This document shows, piece after piece, positions 61,310-64,000 of a stretch of DNA of 64,000 nucleotides. Numbering within the stretch: position 1 is the stretch's first letter; each line of letters begins with the position of its first letter. The translations under genes were made by a program, and so were the position numbers. The DNA is from an uncultured Alistipes sp. (GTDB lineage: Bacteria > Bacteroidota > Bacteroidia > Bacteroidales > Rikenellaceae): the NCBI RefSeq assembly GCF_963931675.1, contig NZ_OZ007039.1:1397657-1461656 (forward strand), in the 5' to 3' direction. The notes beneath the pieces are model-generated. The model did no database searches. It saw nothing but the letters and a program-made list of their open reading frames with translations, and was not told the DNA's origin.

Positions 61310-62143
61310 ATGAAGAAGGTATTATTCATTTTGTTGAATCTTTTAACAATCACAGCTATGGCACAGACTAAAGGACGTTTCGAGGTACATGACCTCGGCA
61401 ATTACAGACTGCATGTTTATTACACCAACGATGCTCTCGGCGACGCAAGCTACATCATCGAGGGCAAGGATGCACTTGTCACGATGGAGCAGCCGCTGTT
61501 CAAGGACAATGTGGCAGAGTTCGACACTTATCTCTCCAAACTGTCCAAGCCCGTGGAGAAACGTATCACGGACTATCATGTGGGAGGAACCGGAAGCCAC
61601 GATGTGGTGATGGCCGAGGGTATGCCCGAATTTACCAAAGGCGAGATCTATGGCGGCATGATGAAAGGCTTTGCCCAGGCATTCGGTGACACTCTGACAG
61701 ACATGCCTACGGGCAAGGCAACTGAGGTGGCATTCGGCACTACTCAGACATGGGCAGGGGTTACCTTCGAGTTCCGCCCCGGTGCAAGTTCCGATTTTCC
61801 CGGTGCCAGCATCCTGATTGGAGGTAAGGCATATTACACCCACTGGACTCCTGCAAAGGCCCATGTCAGCCACCTGCAAATCTCTTCCTCTGCCGCTATC
61901 GATGCAGAAATCGCGGAAGCTGAAAACTCATTGGCTTCGGGTGCGGCGCTGTTCATCGGCGGGCACGGCGGTGCGGCTGCACGCGATGCCGTAGAGTTCA
62001 AGATCGCCTATCTGAAAAAGATGAAGGAGCTGCGTGCAGCCAACAATACGGCACAGGCTTTTGTGGATGCCATGAAACAAGCCTATCCAGGACTGCCCGG
62101 AGAAGCCGGATTGGAAGATTTGGGCAAGGCACTCTATAAATAA
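61310..62143 (+). CDS. Exported metallo-beta-lactamase-fold protein with degenerate metal site
   Basis: A 277-residue protein with signal peptide (MKKVLFILLNLLTITAMAQ). The fold is suggested by YIIEGKDALVTMEQPLF, then ITDYHVGGTGSHDVVM, SILIGGKAYYTHWTPAKAHVSH and ALFIGGHGGAA. The usual HxHxDH zinc motif is not intact: only HVGGTGSH remains at that place. Enzyme activity is uncertain. It is divergent from the HxlR gene with a 246-bp gap holding both promoters; the pair looks like a regulated stress-response unit. Confidence 0.75.
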   Translation: MKKVLFILLNLLTITAMAQTKGRFEVHDLGNYRLHVYYTNDALGDASYIIEGKDALVTMEQPLFKDNVAEFDTYLSKLSKPVEKRITDYHVGGTGSHDVVMAEGMPEFTKGEIYGGMMKGFAQAFGDTLTDMPTGKATEVAFGTTQTWAGVTFEFRPGASSDFPGASILIGGKAYYTHWTPAKAHVSHLQISSSAAIDAEIAEAENSLASGAALFIGGHGGAAARDAVEFKIAYLKKMKELRAANNTAQAFVDAMKQAYPGLPGEAGLEDLGKALYK

Positions 62144-62376
62144 GTGCAAGGCATACCGGACAATAACGCTTCGGACGGTACCTGAATGTCGTACCGTCCG
62201 AAGCCATTTTTTGGCGTATCGGACGATGTAGCCCGTGAAATCTACGCGGATAATCCGGTTCTGCCCCTGTATAAGCAATATGCCGAATGGGCTTATTTTC
62301 GTCTGCCTGTCGACTGTGCCTCAGAGGGTTCCGAGCCGGTGGCCCGATGTCCGGATCGTGAACCGTTCCGATCGAA

Positions 62377-62409
62377 AAACGGGCCCTTCCATCAGGGAAG
62401 GGCCCGTTT
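62377..62409. terminator. Terminator between the MBL-fold and GH57 genes
   Basis: 14-bp perfect stem AAACGGGCCCTTCC with a 5-nt loop; A/T runs on both sides. The rest of the gap from 62144 shows no gene. Confidence 0.85.
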
Positions 62410-62441
62410 CGGCTTGCTTGGGTTGGCAGATGTCCTTTGTT

Positions 62442-63653
62442 TTATTTGCGGGCGTTTTTGGCAGCTACGGCCTTGTCCAACTCGATGATGAAGTCCGAGA
62501 GGACGTTCATGTAGTTGATGAAGGCGTCATAAGCCGAGTCGTAGGGGTTGAAGTAGGAGTGTACGTCCCCGTCGGACAGCCACTTGGTCGCCATGTAATA
62601 GAAGTGGTCGGAGGTCTGCATGAAGCTCCATACGTAGTCGAAGTCGGGATTTTTCAGGGCCTTCACCTTCTCCTTCTGGGCATAGAGCTTCGAGAACGCC
62701 TCGTTCTGGAGTTCGTTTCCGAGCCAGGCGGTGATGTCACGCTCCTCGTCGGCCCAGGACATCACGTGCGGGCAGTGGAGCACGGCAACGGGCTGATACT
62801 TCTTGGCGGCTTCGGTTACGGTGGCGAACTCCAGCCCGTTCTTCTTGGCGAGAATGGCTTTGGGCAGGGCGCGCATGAACTCGAAGATTCCGGTATTGGC
62901 AGCCTGGTGTTCCCCGAAAGTTTCGTAATCCATAAAGAGGTTGATGACCTCTCCGGGGGTTTCGTCCGATGCGAGCCACTGTACGTACTTGTCGGCGGTC
63001 AGGGGCCACTGATCCCAGCTTTGGTTGGAGAATCGGAATGCGATGTCATCCGAGAGCTTGTAGTTGCGCAGCAGGAGCCGGAGTTTCTGATCGATGGCGT
63101 TTGCGTAGACGTAGTTGGGCGATTTCCAACCGAGGATATGCTTGGCACCCTCGGCGAGCATCGTGCGGAATCCCATTCCGGCGACCATGGCTCCGATTTC
63201 GTCGGAGTAGATCAGCTCGGTATTCCGGAATGCGGTGGGTTTCACGCCGAACTCCTTCTTGATGAGGTTCGTGTGGAGTTTCACCTGCTCTTCGAAATCC
63301 TCCTTGGAGGCGAGCGCTGCGAGGGAGTGCGAGTAGGTTTCGGCGAGGAATTCCACACATCCCGTAGCTGCGAGTTCCTTGAACGAATCGAGGACTTCGG
63401 GAGCGAAGGCTTTCATCTGTTCGATGGCGATGCCTGTGATCGAGAACGAGCAGCGGAACTTTCCTTTGTTCTCCTTGATGAGCTTGAGCAGCAAGGCGTT
63501 CATCGGGAGGTAACACAGGCGGGCGACCTTCTGCATGATAGCGCGGTTCTGGAGGTCGTCCAGGTAGTTATGGTCCTTGCCCATGTTGAAAAAGCGGTAC
63601 TTTTTCAGACGCCAGGGCTGATGTACCTGAAAGTAGAGGCAAACGGTTTTCAT
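62442..63653 (-). CDS. Glycoside hydrolase family 57 (alpha-amylase type)
   Basis: Cytoplasmic alpha-glucan hydrolase or branching-type enzyme of 403 residues. The start VCLYFQVHQPWRL has the conserved His-Gln-Pro. The nucleophile is Glu146 in AFRNTELIYSDEIG and the acid/base is Asp242 in LFMDYETFGEH. No signal peptide. It lies 12 bp downstream of a glycosyltransferase gene, the pairing found in Bacteroidetes glycogen metabolism. Confidence 0.93.
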   Translation of the reverse strand: MKTVCLYFQVHQPWRLKKYRFFNMGKDHNYLDDLQNRAIMQKVARLCYLPMNALLLKLIKENKGKFRCSFSITGIAIEQMKAFAPEVLDSFKELAATGCVEFLAETYSHSLAALASKEDFEEQVKLHTNLIKKEFGVKPTAFRNTELIYSDEIGAMVAGMGFRTMLAEGAKHILGWKSPNYVYANAIDQKLRLLLRNYKLSDDIAFRFSNQSWDQWPLTADKYVQWLASDETPGEVINLFMDYETFGEHQAANTGIFEFMRALPKAILAKKNGLEFATVTEAAKKYQPVAVLHCPHVMSWADEERDITAWLGNELQNEAFSKLYAQKEKVKALKNPDFDYVWSFMQTSDHFYYMATKWLSDGDVHSYFNPYDSAYDAFINYMNVLSDFIIELDKAVAAKNARK

Positions 63654-63665
63654 GGTGGTGTATTT

Positions 63666-64000
63666 CTATTTGGATTGATTCTTACTCTCTTCGATCACGT
63701 CTTCGTAGACCTTTTTGATTTTGGCTGCTGCGTCGTTCCACTTGAGGTTGGTGACCTCTGCGAGGCCTTTCGAGGCGAACATTTTGGCCAGGGCCGGATA
63801 CTCGATCAGGCCGTAGATGGCATCGGCCAGGGCATCGACATCCCAGTAGTCGACCTTGACGGCATAGTCGAGGACCTCGGCGACGCCGCTCTGTTTGGAG
63901 ATGATGACGGGGACGTTCGAGCGCATGGCCTCCAGAGGCGAGATTCCGAAGGGCTCGGATACCGACGGCATGACATACACGTCGGAGAGCTGGAACATCT
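63666..64000 (-). CDS. Glycosyltransferase family 4-type, C-terminal part (glycogen synthase-like)
   Basis: The frame is open to the right edge, so only the last ~111 codons are in the window. QLSDVYVMPSVSEPFGISPLEAMRSNVPVI is the GT-B nucleotide-sugar binding block with the E-x7-E pair, followed by SKQSGVAEVLDYAVKVDYWD. With the GH57 gene it probably makes and remodels intracellular glucan. The start lies beyond the window. Confidence 0.88.
   Translation of the reverse strand, partial: MFQLSDVYVMPSVSEPFGISPLEAMRSNVPVIISKQSGVAEVLDYAVKVDYWDVDALADAIYGLIEYPALAKMFASKGLAEVTNLKWNDAAAKIKKVYEDVIEESKNQSK

Noticed and set aside
62186..62488. A 100-codon frame after the MBL-fold gene.
   Set aside because: It crosses a strong terminator hairpin and runs into the GH57 gene on the other strand; no family match.
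1..64000. CRISPR array, rRNA operon, retron, diversity-generating retroelement, toxin-antitoxin pair or polysaccharide-utilisation SusC/SusD pair.
   Set aside because: No spaced direct repeats, reverse transcriptase, rRNA segments, or SusC/SusD-like proteins were seen. The XRE gene has no toxin partner next to it.

Overview
The window looks like a chromosomal segment of a GC-rich member of Bacteroidales, most like Alistipes/Rikenellaceae. This rests on recognisable families and signals: DUF4924, DUF3078, DUF3108, a PHO4 transporter with a long C-terminal extension, an EF-G2-type paralog, a CstA shortened as in this phylum, lipoproteins with acidic +2 regions, no Shine-Dalgarno sequences, and many promoters of the Bacteroidetes TTTG-N19-TAnnTTTG type. 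There is no rRNA, CRISPR array or prophage.

Layout. (1) 1-6.7 kb is an AT-richer island against a tRNA-Thr(CGT) gene: a partial lipoprotein, L-fucose isomerase, a LacI regulator with two matching operator-like palindromes, an IS4-family insertion sequence with 9-bp target duplications, and a tyrosine integrase that has lost its C-terminus. (2) 6.9-17.6 kb holds housekeeping genes: CstA, a TPR protein, a Ser-type sulfatase, thymidine kinase, MurA (Asp at the catalytic Cys position), L34, a double GNAT protein, DUF4924 and a phosphate transporter. (3) 17.9-28.2 kb, all minus strand: EF-G2-like factor, DUF418, SGNH hydrolase, aminopeptidase P, LD-carboxypeptidase, MFS exporter, U32 protein and polyprenyl synthase. 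(4) 28.3-39.4 kb: ROK kinase, SGNH hydrolase, coiled-coil membrane protein, DUF3108, RecG, IspG, WbqC-like protein and a GH2 protein that seems to lack both catalytic glutamates. (5) 39.7-43.6 kb: an 1169-residue surface lipoprotein divergent from a small XRE regulator, with a perfect 16-bp palindrome at the likely transcription start. (6) 43.7-59.3 kb: CvpA-RsgA-TrmH-aminotransferase, endonuclease IV, DUF3078-S41 protease-small membrane protein, DeoC, OmpA/TPR lipoprotein, PNPase, S15, ApbE and a lipid kinase. (7) 59.4-62.2 kb: an AraC regulator, a truncated HxlR remnant, then an AT-richer pair (intact HxlR regulator divergent from a degenerate metallo-beta-lactamase-fold protein). (8) 62.4 kb to the end: a GH57/glycosyltransferase pair of glycogen type, running off the edge.

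The most unusual feature not explained by genes is a set of four intergenic polypyrimidine tracts (about 14.6, 15.3, 47.3 and 54.4 kb). Each ends in exactly nine C residues in the same orientation, so each would be a purine-rich, G9-headed RNA in the flanking minus-strand transcripts.
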